Shown: positions 8,328 through 16,025 of the stretch, in pieces
Layout of the letters: each line of letters starts with the position of its first letter
Numbering within the stretch: the first letter of the stretch is position 1
Source: Treponema sp.
GTDB taxonomy: Bacteria > Spirochaetota > Spirochaetia > Treponematales > Breznakiellaceae
NCBI GenBank assembly: GCA_031266775.1
Contig: JAISAQ010000003.1
Location: forward strand, 1-32,149
Length of the DNA stretch: 32,149 bases
Direction: 5' to 3'
Notes under the pieces: generated by a model
Databases searched by the model: none
What the model was told of the DNA's origin: nothing
What the model saw: the letters and a program-made list of their open reading frames with translations, nothing else
Program-made: the position numbers and the translations under genes

Positions 8328-9677
8328 TCAGCCTCCGGCAAGCAGAAGATCGATATTCCCGATGGCGCCGCACAGTCCCATGAGGAAACGCGCCGCCGGC
8401 GCGCCGTCCACCACTTCGTGATTGATGGTAAGGCTCAATCCCATGCGGGGTTCAAACACTACGCCGTCCCCGCCGGGAACGGGTTTTAACTCAATGCCGC
8501 AGACGCCGAGAATCGCCACCTCGGGGGCGTTGAGAATAGGGGTGAAGCCGGTGATCCCAAGGCTCCCCAGGTTGGTGACCGTGAAGGTTGAGCCGCCAAG
8601 TTCCTCCGGTTTTACCGTTCCGTTTTGGCACGCCGCGGCAAGGCGCCCCGCCTCTTCGGCGATCTTCGCAAGCGTAAGGAGGCTGGCGTTCCGTATAACA
8701 GGCACCATGAGCCCTCTGGGCGTGTCCACCGCCATGCCAAGGTGTACGCGCTCAAAGGTTTTAAGCGTGTCCCCGTTTTTGCGGGCGTTCATGAAAGGAA
8801 AGCGGGGAAGCGTGCGGGCAACCGCGAAGAGCACAAGATCGTTGATGGTGATTTTTGAAAGGCCGCCGAAGCCCTTTTCCTCCGAAACCTTGAAACGGGC
8901 CCTCAGTTCCTGGAGGCGGGCCGCCTGGGCGTTCGTGTTGAGGGTGAGCTGGGCGCTTTCGGCCAGCGACTGAAACATGCGGTTTGCGATAACTTTCCGT
9001 ATGCCCCGGATGGGGGTTTCGGTGACGGCCCCTTCATCCTGAAAAGATCCCCCCGGAACCTCCGCCGCGCCCTGCCGCGCCGAGGCAAGGTCGCCTATGG
9101 TGATCCGTCCCCCCATGCCTGTTCCCTCCGGGGGAAGGGGGCTGCCCGAAAGGACGGCGGCCCTGGCCGCCGCGGTAAGGGGGGGCCGGGTCCTGAGGGC
9201 CGCCGTGACATCCCGTTCGATGATCCGTCCGTCCGGGCCCGTACCCGTAACTCCGCCGAGGGGGAACCCTTCGCGCAGCGCCAGATTCCGCGCCCGGGGA
9301 GAAACCGGGGAAGCGCCCGCCTTTTGGGCCTCCGCCCCGCCGGGTACGGCCGCGCCAAGGGGAGCCGGGGGAGGGCCGGCCGGCGTGTCCGCCGCTGCGC
9401 CCGAGGGGCTTCCCGAAAGGGCTTCTTCCCAGTTTTCACCGGCGTTTCCTATGACCGCGACGGGTTCAAGGACGGGGACATCGTCGCCCGCCTCGTGGAG
9501 AATTTTAAGAACGGCGCCGTCGGCGCCGGCCGGTACCTCAAAAACCGCCTTGTCTGTTTCTATGACGCAGACGACCGTCCCGGCGGAGACGGAATCCCCT
9601 TCTTTTACCTTCCATTCCCCTATAATGCAGGATTCAACCGTGTTTCCCTGCCGGGGCATGATCAATACATGTGCCAT
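8328..9677 (-). CDS. Dihydrolipoamide acyltransferase (E2) of a 2-oxo acid dehydrogenase complex
   Basis: The 449-residue E2 has the usual three parts: one lipoyl domain (1-85) with the lipoylated Lys43 in ETDKAVFEV; a Pro/Ala-rich linker; a peripheral subunit-binding domain around 125-157 (VSPRARNLALREG ... TGTGPDGRI); a second linker; and the catalytic acyltransferase domain from about 210, ending with NHEVVDG, where His420 and Asp424 are the active-site pair. It transfers the acyl group made by E1 to coenzyme A and is the core of the complex. AAGGAG sits 5 bases before the ATG, inside the coding end of the regulator, whose 3' end overlaps this gene by 44 bases. One lipoyl domain is typical of acetoin-, branched-chain- or Gram-positive-type complexes. 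Confidence 0.93.
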   Translation of the reverse strand: MAHVLIMPRQGNTVESCIIGEWKVKEGDSVSAGTVVCVIETDKAVFEVPAGADGAVLKILHEAGDDVPVLEPVAVIGNAGENWEEALSGSPSGAAADTPAGPPPAPLGAAVPGGAEAQKAGASPVSPRARNLALREGFPLGGVTGTGPDGRIIERDVTAALRTRPPLTAAARAAVLSGSPLPPEGTGMGGRITIGDLASARQGAAEVPGGSFQDEGAVTETPIRGIRKVIANRMFQSLAESAQLTLNTNAQAARLQELRARFKVSEEKGFGGLSKITINDLVLFAVARTLPRFPFMNARKNGDTLKTFERVHLGMAVDTPRGLMVPVIRNASLLTLAKIAEEAGRLAAACQNGTVKPEELGGSTFTVTNLGSLGITGFTPILNAPEVAILGVCGIELKPVPGGDGVVFEPRMGLSLTINHEVVDGAPAARFLMGLCGAIGNIDLLLAGG

Positions 9678-10464
9678 GGCAACTCCTTGTTCCGCAGTTT
9701 TGTTTTTCGGCCGGCCGGTTCACCTTTATGCCCGCGTCCGCAAGTTCAGAGACCGCCTCTTCGGCGAGGCCGCCGTCGGTCAGGATAAGATCCAGGTCCG
9801 AAAGGGGCAGCACGCTGATAAACCCCACCCGGCCGTATTTACCCGAATCGGCCAGGAGGACCGTCGTTTCGGCGTGGGCCTTCATTGCCTTGACAATTTC
9901 CCCGCCTTCGACAAGGTGCGTGGTTATTCCCCGTTCCAGGGTAAAACCGTCCGTTCCCACAAAGGCCAGCCGCACATTGAGCCGCGCGATGGTTTCAAGC
10001 GCGATGGGCCCCACAAGCGATTCGGTGGGCCGCCTCCATTCGCCGCCTGTCATGGTGATCTGGAGGCCGGGATTCATGCGGGCGTAGGAAAAAACCAGGG
10101 TTGAGTTGGTAACGACATGCACGTCCCTTTTTCCCTGCAAGTAACGGGCCATCAGCGCCGTAGTTGTTCCCGCCTCTATCATGATCACATCCCCGTCCCG
10201 TACCAGTTCCGCCGCCATTCTGGCTATGGTGTTTTTTTCGGCCCGCTTCTCGCGCTGGCGTTCCAGAATGTCCCGGTGCATGCCGGGAGCGGCTCCCCCC
10301 CGCCTCCGGTTGATCCACCCCTTTTCCTCAAGGCTTTTGAAATCGCCCCGGATGGTCACTTCGGAAAGCCCAAGCTCACGGGCCATCGCGCTGACGCTGA
10401 CCTGGCCTTCGGCGGAAAGCCTGTCGAGGATGATCCGTTCCCTGTCGTTGAGTCCGTCTATCAA
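9634..10464 (-). CDS. DeoR-family transcriptional regulator, probable repressor of the operon
   Basis: The 276-residue protein has a DeoR helix-turn-helix at the N-terminus (residues 1-57: GQVSVSAMARELGLSEVTIR, then GWINRRRGGA) and a DeoR sensor domain with IEAGTTTALMARYL, VTNS, LVGPIAL, FVGTDGF and VLLADSGKYG. These proteins normally bind a phosphorylated sugar or polyol intermediate. The start is TTG at 10464, with AAAGGA about 10 bases upstream. A C-terminal tail of about 25 residues beyond the family end reads through the start of the E2 gene (44-base overlap). It is the first gene of the string, so it most likely controls itself and the genes behind it through the palindromes at 10473-10524. 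The sugar-phosphate type of sensor agrees with the SrlD-like enzyme at the other end of the operon. Confidence 0.92.
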   Translation of the reverse strand: MIDGLNDRERIILDRLSAEGQVSVSAMARELGLSEVTIRGDFKSLEEKGWINRRRGGAAPGMHRDILERQREKRAEKNTIARMAAELVRDGDVIMIEAGTTTALMARYLQGKRDVHVVTNSTLVFSYARMNPGLQITMTGGEWRRPTESLVGPIALETIARLNVRLAFVGTDGFTLERGITTHLVEGGEIVKAMKAHAETTVLLADSGKYGRVGFISVLPLSDLDLILTDGGLAEEAVSELADAGIKVNRPAEKQNCGTRSCHGTCIDHAPAGKHG

Positions 10465-10472
10465 CTAATAAA

Positions 10473-10532
10473 ATCCTTTCGAAACGGTTTCGAACTATTT
10501 ATAATTATAGAATTTCGAAAGGATGTACGCAA
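10473..10532 (-). promoter_or_regulatory. Promoter and candidate DeoR operator of the dehydrogenase operon
   Basis: On the minus strand a TATAAT (10509-10504) lies 17 bases after TTGCGT (10532-10527), a fair sigma-70 promoter. It is framed by a perfect 12-base inverted repeat, ATCCTTTCGAAA at 10473-10484 and its complement at 10513-10524, with a further TTTCGAA at 10488-10494 in between. One arm lies in the promoter spacer and the other overlaps the ribosome-binding region of the regulator gene. A TATAAT also reads on the plus strand at 10500-10505 and could serve the divergent vWA gene. The repeat is seen directly; its role as operator is inferred from its position. Confidence 0.6.
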
Positions 10533-10556
10533 GTATTTTGAAAGGGAAAAAAAATA

Positions 10557-10590
10557 AAGCAGTTCAATAATTTCAGTTGTTGAACTGCTT
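10557..10590. repeat. Hairpin repeat, copy 2 (divergent version)
   Basis: An 11-base perfect stem (AAGCAGTTCAA with its complement), extendable to 14 pairs with one G-U, encloses TTTCAG. The core GTTCAATAA ... TTGAAC matches the other members of the hairpin family. It sits in the leader between the divergent regulator and vWA genes, so here it is not placed as an ordinary end-of-gene terminator. Confidence 0.7.
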
Positions 10591-10640
10591 CGGCGCGAAT
10601 AAAAATGGGAATCTTCACGGTTTTTTGCCGAAAATAAACC

Positions 10641-11753
10641 ATGAATATAAAAGTGTTCCGCGTGTTTTTTCTTTTTCTTCCGGTTTGCCTGGGACCGCCT
10701 GTTTTTGCCCAGGATCTTTCCATAGGCCGGGAAGATCTCAGGATAGAACAGGGGATTGACGGGGGCTTTCACCTTTATATACGGAAAAAACCCGGCGCGG
10801 GATCGGTGCTGCTCACCGAATCCACCCGGGACCCGGCCCTGAGATCGGACAATTATACCTACCGGGCCGCGGAATGGAACGCGGTAAACGGCGATGAGAT
10901 CCGCATCCTGAACGGCGTTCCCCTTCCCAGAGAAAACCGCATCTATTCGATTGTCGATTCCACCCCGGAACTCCACGGGGAACTTGGCGAGGCCTTTCAC
11001 CTCTATATCCCGTATATCCTCTACTACGGCTACGAAAATACCCGTCACGGCGAAATCTATGTAACCGACGGGACCTACTTCAACATCCGCGTTTTTTCCC
11101 TGCCTTATGCCGACTACAGGGGAAGTTTCCGCGACAATCCTTATGAGCTGCGGGTGACCCAGCGTCCGGGGGAAGGCGGCGGAAATTACATGAAGGACGC
11201 CGAAGACGCCTTCCGGGAAATCGCCCGGGCGGGAAGCGGCAATTTGGTCCATTCGGCGGGCCCCGGTGATCTTGTTGAAAAAATAAAAGGCGTACTTGAA
11301 AGGGAAAAGGGGAAGAACGTCGATCTTGTAATCTGTCTTGATACCACCAACAGCATGAAAGACGACATAGACGCCGTCCGGGAAATGCTTATCCCCATGC
11401 TTAAGAACGTTACCGGCACATTCGCCTCGTTCAGGATAGGCATGGTCCTCTACAAGGATTATTACGAAGAGTACCTTAACCGTGTAGTTCCCTTTACCCG
11501 GAATTTTGACGAATTCCAGCGCGCCCTTAACGCCGTCCGCGTTTCAGGCGGCCGCGACATTCCGGAGGCGGTCTACGAGGCCCTCTACGAGGGCGCCGTC
11601 AAATTTCCCTGGGAAAGCGAAACGCGGCTCATGATCCTTATAGGGGACGCCCCCCCGCATCCCCGCCCGCGCGGCAGAATTACCAAAGAAGCGGCGGACA
11701 GGGAGATCAACAGCCGGAACATACAGGTGAACGCGATTCTGCTTCCCCAGTAA
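10641..11753 (+). CDS. Secreted von Willebrand factor A domain protein
   Basis: The 370-residue protein begins with a clear signal peptide (basic start, about 14 hydrophobic residues, and a likely cleavage site after VFAQ at residue 24). Residues 25-215 are a tyrosine-rich region I do not recognise. A vWA domain follows from about 227 to the end: the metal-site motif DTTNS at 234-238, a later GGRD in the place of the usual threonine-containing loop, and GDAPPH for the last ligand position. vWA domains bind protein partners through a divalent metal ion; a periplasmic or surface role is likely. No good ribosome-binding site is seen before the ATG. It is divergent from the dehydrogenase operon and convergent with the lipoprotein gene at 11816. 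Confidence 0.82.
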   Translation: MNIKVFRVFFLFLPVCLGPPVFAQDLSIGREDLRIEQGIDGGFHLYIRKKPGAGSVLLTESTRDPALRSDNYTYRAAEWNAVNGDEIRILNGVPLPRENRIYSIVDSTPELHGELGEAFHLYIPYILYYGYENTRHGEIYVTDGTYFNIRVFSLPYADYRGSFRDNPYELRVTQRPGEGGGNYMKDAEDAFREIARAGSGNLVHSAGPGDLVEKIKGVLEREKGKNVDLVICLDTTNSMKDDIDAVREMLIPMLKNVTGTFASFRIGMVLYKDYYEEYLNRVVPFTRNFDEFQRALNAVRVSGGRDIPEAVYEALYEGAVKFPWESETRLMILIGDAPPHPRPRGRITKEAADREINSRNIQVNAILLPQ

Positions 11754-11757
11754 GCGG

Positions 11758-11809
11758 AGCTTGTTCCAAAACCCGGCCGGCGCGAAGCTCCGGGTCGGTG
11801 AAACAGGCT
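11758..11809. terminator. Imperfect hairpin between convergent genes
   Basis: AGCTTGTTCCA at 11758 pairs with TGAAACAGGCT at 11799 (two G-U pairs), and inside it ACCCGG at 11771 pairs with CCGGGT at 11790. The structure lies 5 bases after the vWA stop and just before the end of the convergent lipoprotein gene, so it is a plausible bidirectional terminator. A related sequence beginning GAGCTTGTCTCAAAACC is found at 19927, upstream of the accessory cluster. Confidence 0.45.
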
Positions 11810-11815
11810 GTTCAG

Positions 11816-12235
11816 CTATTTCTTGACATTGCCGAAGAAATTTCGCGGCTTTTCTTTTTCTTCTATCTGTGCCAGGACTATGTTGGCAAGTTTTTTGTAC
11901 TGCGCGGGGAGCAGTTCCTCGTCGGGCGTATTGTAACGTTCAAGCAGGGCGGCGAATTCCCTCCGCGCCACGGCGTATTTCTTCTGTTTGTAATGGATGA
12001 AGGCAATTTCGTATTCCCCGGCGCAGATGAGATCGATGTTGGTCCGGTTCCGGTCCACAAGGGCCTGGTAATACTGGAGGGCCGTCCTGTAGCGGTTCCG
12101 GTCCGTGGCTTCCTGTGCCCGCTGTATGATTTCGGCCGGGGAAAAATTCGCGGGGATAGTAACCGGCCCCGTTTCACAGGCGGCAATGAAAAAAAGAAAA
12201 AACGCGCAAAAAAAAGGCAGCAGTTTCATACGCAT
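11816..12235 (-). CDS. Small TPR-like lipoprotein
   Basis: The 139-residue protein starts MRMKLLPFF and has a lipoprotein signal ending FIAAC, with the lipidated Cys at about residue 20. The mature part is helical with repeat-like motifs typical of tetratricopeptide helices (RNRYRTALQYYQALVDRN, then EIAFIHYKQKKYAVARREF), and ends in a basic tail. It would sit in the membrane facing the periplasm and bind other proteins. A longer frame reaches 12292, but its first 19 residues do not fit a signal peptide, so I use the ATG at 12235; no strong ribosome-binding site helps decide. The function is unknown. Confidence 0.75.
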   Translation of the reverse strand: MRMKLLPFFCAFFLFFIAACETGPVTIPANFSPAEIIQRAQEATDRNRYRTALQYYQALVDRNRTNIDLICAGEYEIAFIHYKQKKYAVARREFAALLERYNTPDEELLPAQYKKLANIVLAQIEEKEKPRNFFGNVKK

Positions 12236-12337
12236 AGTATACCGCCGCCGGAACCGCAGACACAAGGGGCAAAATTCAGGATTTAACCACAACGAACCTC
12301 CTGTTCGCCCTCACAGACAGAACGGACAAAACTGGTA

Positions 12338-12441
12338 TTAACCACAGACTTCGCGGACAAAACCGGACTTTTGGTTTCAAATGTATATTTTGTCCGTGTT
12401 GGTCCGTGTCTGTCCTGGTTGTTTTGAATTCGGAATTACTG
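12338..12441. repeat. MITE-like ~105-base dispersed repeat, copy A
   Basis: This copy matches 19769-19871 over its whole length with scattered differences. Both run from TTAACCACAGAC through a TTTCAAA-type middle to GTCCGTGTTGGTC and GGTTGTTTTGAATTCG. The two ends are related as inverted repeats (AACCACAGAC against its GTCTGTCC-GGTT counterpart). A further damaged left end (TTTAACCACAACG) precedes it at about 12280, so the 12293-12520 gap is largely repeat. No coding sequence is seen in that gap. Confidence 0.75.
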
Positions 12442-12520
12442 TCCAACCTGTTTTGGGTAAAAGCCCGGCGCCTCTCCGGTTGAATCCGCCCGGTATACGG
12501 ACGGCATTCAATTTCCCGGA

Positions 12521-12724
12521 TCAGTACTCCGCACGTCCTTTTCTGGATTTTTTCATCAATTTGCGGGCTATGGCTTTCTTTTTGCGGTTAAGGATAGTGG
12601 ACGGCTTTTCGAAGTATTCTCTTTTTTTAAATTCCCTGATAATGCCTTCTTTTTCGACCATGCGCTTAAAACGCTTGATCGCCTTTTCCAGCGGTTCGTT
12701 GTCGTCAATCACAATATGGGCCAA
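12521..12724 (-). CDS. rpsU: 30S ribosomal protein S21
   Basis: The 67-residue, strongly basic protein matches bS21: a start of [20 protein letters not shown], the central [17 protein letters not shown], and a lysine/arginine-rich tail. S21 is part of the small ribosomal subunit platform and helps mRNA binding. The start is TTG at 12724, with a very strong AGGAGGTGA about 7 bases before it. That site overlaps the last codons and the TGA stop of the preceding M23 peptidase gene, so the two are tightly linked. It is the last gene of the argA-to-rpsU string. Confidence 0.96.
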   Translation of the reverse strand: MAHIVIDDNEPLEKAIKRFKRMVEKEGIIREFKKREYFEKPSTILNRKKKAIARKLMKKSRKGRAEY

Positions 12725-12730
12725 AAATTC

Positions 12731-13870
12731 TCACCTCCTTTCCAAAACGGTTAGATTCCACAGTGTGTTATCGCTTATTTTAGCCAAAACCGCGTCTTTG
12801 TCAAGAACGGGCCGCCCGATAAAGGCGTCGGGATCGGTATTTTCACCGGATACGCGGATTTCCCAGTGCAGATGGGGCCCTGTGGCAAGGCCGGTGGCCC
12901 CCGAAAGGCCTATTCTGTCACCCTGCGCCACCAGGGCCCCTTCGGCGGTTTCTATTGTATCAAGATGATAGTAAAGGGAATAAAGGCCGGGAAGGTGCTC
13001 TATGACGACGCTGTTTCCTGTAACGATCCGGGAAGACGCCAAGACCACCCTGCCCGGCCCGCAGGCGGCGACGGGCGTGCCTGTGGGGACCCCGTAGTCG
13101 ACCCCCGCGTGAATAGCGGTGTCCCTGCCGCCGTTTGAGTATATGAAGACCCTCCTGTCGCCGAAGAAACTGGTGCGCCGGGTGGAGCCGACAGGCGGAA
13201 TGAAAATCCCGGAGCCGTAGATATCCGTTCCCGTCCTTGACAGTATTGCCCACAGCCGCTGTGATTCGGCGGTTTTGCGGGGATCGGGAACAGTCCTTAT
13301 GTCGGTAAGGCTCTGGTTAAGCGGTATCTCCTCCGAAACAAAGGTTCTTTCGGCAATGATAACGGGAATCTCGATCAGCGTTTCCCCGCCTCCGCCAATC
13401 TGTATGTGGGCGAAACCGTTTTCCGACGTGGAAGGAACCGCCAGGACCGCGGCCAGAAGCGGCGGTTCGCCTTGGGCCTGTGGAACGGCGAAGAACGGGG
13501 CGGCCGAAAGCCGCTTTCCGGCGGCGGTAAAGAGGACCGCCTGACGGGCGGCGCCCGCCTCTTCCCAGGCGGTAGAAAGGGACGGCGCTACCCATACGGT
13601 TACAGGCTCCCCCGGCCGGGGATTTTCCGGCATGACGGCGCAGCGGAGGCGGCCGGTCTCAGGCGGGGACGCCGCCGCGCCGGGCGGCGCGGAACCGGGC
13701 GTGTCCCCGGCTTCAGGAGTGGGAACTGCCGCATCAGGCGGCGCGGCGGCTTCAGGGCCGCCCCCCGTAACTGCGGGACGGCGCGGCGATTCGGCGAGGC
13801 AGGAGGACACCAGGGTAAAAAAGAACGCGGCGAAAAGCGCCGTCCCTAAAACGCCGCGCCTGCTATCCAC
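12731..13870 (-). CDS. M23-family metallopeptidase, probable lipoprotein
   Basis: The 379-residue protein begins with a hydrophobic signal ending LVSSC (Cys24), so it is probably lipid-anchored. Residues 25-75 are a low-complexity Pro/Ala/Gly linker. The C-terminal third is an M23 (LytM) domain: the zinc ligands are in HAGVDYG and HLHWE, with GDRIGLSGATG in between; all are intact. Such enzymes cut peptidoglycan cross-bridges and act in the cell wall during growth or division. The start is GTG at 13870 and overlaps the recJ stop by 8 bases. Its stop lies within the ribosome-binding site of rpsU. Confidence 0.9.
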   Translation of the reverse strand: MDSRRGVLGTALFAAFFFTLVSSCLAESPRRPAVTGGGPEAAAPPDAAVPTPEAGDTPGSAPPGAAASPPETGRLRCAVMPENPRPGEPVTVWVAPSLSTAWEEAGAARQAVLFTAAGKRLSAAPFFAVPQAQGEPPLLAAVLAVPSTSENGFAHIQIGGGGETLIEIPVIIAERTFVSEEIPLNQSLTDIRTVPDPRKTAESQRLWAILSRTGTDIYGSGIFIPPVGSTRRTSFFGDRRVFIYSNGGRDTAIHAGVDYGVPTGTPVAACGPGRVVLASSRIVTGNSVVIEHLPGLYSLYYHLDTIETAEGALVAQGDRIGLSGATGLATGPHLHWEIRVSGENTDPDAFIGRPVLDKDAVLAKISDNTLWNLTVLERR

Positions 13871-16025
13871 GTTTGTCCTCCGCCCCGGTTTCCTGCGGCT
13901 CTGGCACGCCGCTTCTTTTAAGATCCGTTACCGTGATGCGGGGGGTTTCAATCCCCTTGAACCAGTCCCTCGACAGGTTAAACACCAGATCCACCGTATC
14001 GTCCCTGCCGAATTCTTTTTCAACCTTGCCGGCCGCTTCCCAGTACACCGCCGGCCATTTATGCTTCCCCGTGTCCAGCGTCATCTTGACATGCTTCGCC
14101 TCTTCCTTCCCCATAAAGCCTATGTCCCGGACAAGGAGCCTGCGGGCAAGGAAGGTAAGGGGCCTGTTCTGCTCGCCGTAGGGTTCGAAACGGTCGACGA
14201 GGTCAAAGATGCCGGGGGTAAGGTAACTGCCGGGCAGCTCCGCGTCTATGACGACGGTTTCCCCCCCGGAATCTTCGGCAAGCTCAATGGCCTTTGCCTT
14301 TACGGAGATCCGGGCGATGAAGAGATCCCACTTCGATTTTTCCATGCTGAATCCGGCGGCAAAGGTGTGCCCGCCCCAGTCAATAAAAAAATCCTCGTAT
14401 TGTTCCAGAAGGGAACGTATGTCGTAATCGCGCATGGATCTAAGAGAGCCGGTGCAAATGTCTTTGCCCGCGGACACGACCATGGCGGGCACGCGGAAAT
14501 ACCGGGCAAGCCGCTGCGCGAGGAGCCCGGTTATCCCCCGGTAAATTTCTTCCCCGCAGACAACGGCAAGGTTCCCCCCCGTTTCCTCAAGACTTTTTTC
14601 CGCCATGGGCCAGGCGATTTCCCAGGTGCTCTCCACGAGTTTTTTCCGTTCCTCGTTCATGGCGATTATTTCTGCGGCCAGCGCCTCCCGCTTCCCGGGA
14701 TCTTTTTCAAGGAGAAGGGACACCGCCTTTTCAGGGTTTCCCATGCGGCCCGCGGCGTTGATCGCCGGGCAGAGTTTCCACGAGATGTCCTGGCTGTCGA
14801 AGGGCCGCCCCGAAAGTTCCAGAGCGAAGAGCAGTTCCGAAAGGCCTGGCCCCGGTTTTTCCCTGAGGGAAGAAAGCCCCTTGCGGACGATGATGCGGTT
14901 TTCGTCCCTGAGCGGCATGATGTCCGCGATGGTTCCAATAGAGGCAAGCTGCAGATCTTTCCCGTTTTCCCCGGCGTTTTTTCCCCGTTTTTGTATGAAC
15001 GAGGTAAAGAGGTTTTTGAATACGTCAAGCTCGGTAAGTTCGCGGTCCGAATATTTTGCAACGCGGGAAAGTTCCTTTATTCGAAGAAGGCTTTTCCCCA
15101 TTGTCTGGGGGATCTCTTTGCCTATTTCAGGGGCCGCATCCAGCATGGATATTTCCACGGCGGCGCCGAAGATCTTCGAGAGAACGCGCCGCTGGAGGGG
15201 AACGTCCCACGCCAGTATATGCTGGCCTTCCAGAAAGGCGGGGAGCCTTGTGTCGGAAATGCGCACCATGCCGGGGTTGACCGTTTCTTCGAGCCTGTCC
15301 GTTTCGGCAAGGTTCCTCAGCTTGACTATTTCGATGATCCACGAATCGTTGAGCGGCCGTGTGTTAAGCAGACTGACGCTTTGGCCGTACAGTTCGTTTT
15401 CAAAGGCGAAGCGCAGGGCACAGACGAGTTTGTACGCCACGGCGCATCCTGAAAGATCCCTGAAGGGATAGCGGGAATCCCGCAGTTTGGGATTGATGAC
15501 GGCAAGCGCCTCCGGCAGCGTTTCCGGCGGATTGTGGTGATCGGTGATGATCACGTCGACGGAAAGTTCATTGGCCCGCCGTACTTCCCGCGCGCAGGAA
15601 ATTCCGTTGTCTACGGTGATGATAAGGGTCCCGTACGCCCCGGCGAATTCTTCCACCGCCTTTATTGAAAGGCCGTAGGGATCGTCGCCTGTGGGGACGC
15701 GCCATGAAACGTCGAAGCCGAGGCTTTCAAGACATCCCGAAAGAAGCGCCGTGCCGGTGATTCCGTCTGCATCGCGGTCGCCAAAAACCAGAATTTTTTC
15801 GCCTTCTTCCTTTGCCGCCAGGATGCGGTCAACGGCGTCTTCCATGCCGGGAAGCTCAAAGGGATTGCGGAGATGCCGTTCGTTGTCTTCAAGAAAGTAG
15901 CGGATGTCTTCGCCCGACACAAGCCCTCTGCGGATCAGTATGGAGGAGGTAAGAAGATCGCAGCCGTATTTTGCCGAGATCTCCTTTACCAGATCAGGGG
16001 AGATGTCTTTTTTTTCCCATTTCAT
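13863..16025 (-). CDS. recJ: Single-stranded-DNA-specific exonuclease RecJ
   Basis: RecJ degrades single-stranded DNA 5' to 3' in recombination and repair. The 720-residue protein (a somewhat long member; about 570-600 in many bacteria) has the DHH phosphoesterase motifs: VFGDRDADGITGTALLS, ITVDNGI, DHHNPPETLPEA, then the DHHA1 part with CPAINAAGRMG and, near residue 560, WGGHTFAAGFSM. An OB-fold-like tail (HVKMTLDTGKHKWPAVYW) follows. The usual first motif DYD is DRD here, retaining the second Asp. It overlaps the upstream phosphorylase gene by 4 bases (ATGA), which implies coupled translation. Confidence 0.95.
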   Translation of the reverse strand: MKWEKKDISPDLVKEISAKYGCDLLTSSILIRRGLVSGEDIRYFLEDNERHLRNPFELPGMEDAVDRILAAKEEGEKILVFGDRDADGITGTALLSGCLESLGFDVSWRVPTGDDPYGLSIKAVEEFAGAYGTLIITVDNGISCAREVRRANELSVDVIITDHHNPPETLPEALAVINPKLRDSRYPFRDLSGCAVAYKLVCALRFAFENELYGQSVSLLNTRPLNDSWIIEIVKLRNLAETDRLEETVNPGMVRISDTRLPAFLEGQHILAWDVPLQRRVLSKIFGAAVEISMLDAAPEIGKEIPQTMGKSLLRIKELSRVAKYSDRELTELDVFKNLFTSFIQKRGKNAGENGKDLQLASIGTIADIMPLRDENRIIVRKGLSSLREKPGPGLSELLFALELSGRPFDSQDISWKLCPAINAAGRMGNPEKAVSLLLEKDPGKREALAAEIIAMNEERKKLVESTWEIAWPMAEKSLEETGGNLAVVCGEEIYRGITGLLAQRLARYFRVPAMVVSAGKDICTGSLRSMRDYDIRSLLEQYEDFFIDWGGHTFAAGFSMEKSKWDLFIARISVKAKAIELAEDSGGETVVIDAELPGSYLTPGIFDLVDRFEPYGEQNRPLTFLARRLLVRDIGFMGKEEAKHVKMTLDTGKHKWPAVYWEAAGKVEKEFGRDDTVDLVFNLSRDWFKGIETPRITVTDLKRSGVPEPQETGAEDKRG

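Noticed and set aside
10461..11252. Minus-strand frame of 263 codons opposite the vWA gene
   Set aside because: The plus strand has a signal peptide and metal-site motif; the minus frame runs through the promoter and hairpin without features.
13632..15452. Plus-strand frame of 606 codons antisense to the M23 peptidase and recJ
   Set aside because: The minus-strand genes carry intact catalytic motifs over the whole region; the plus frame has no recognisable motif or ribosome-binding site.
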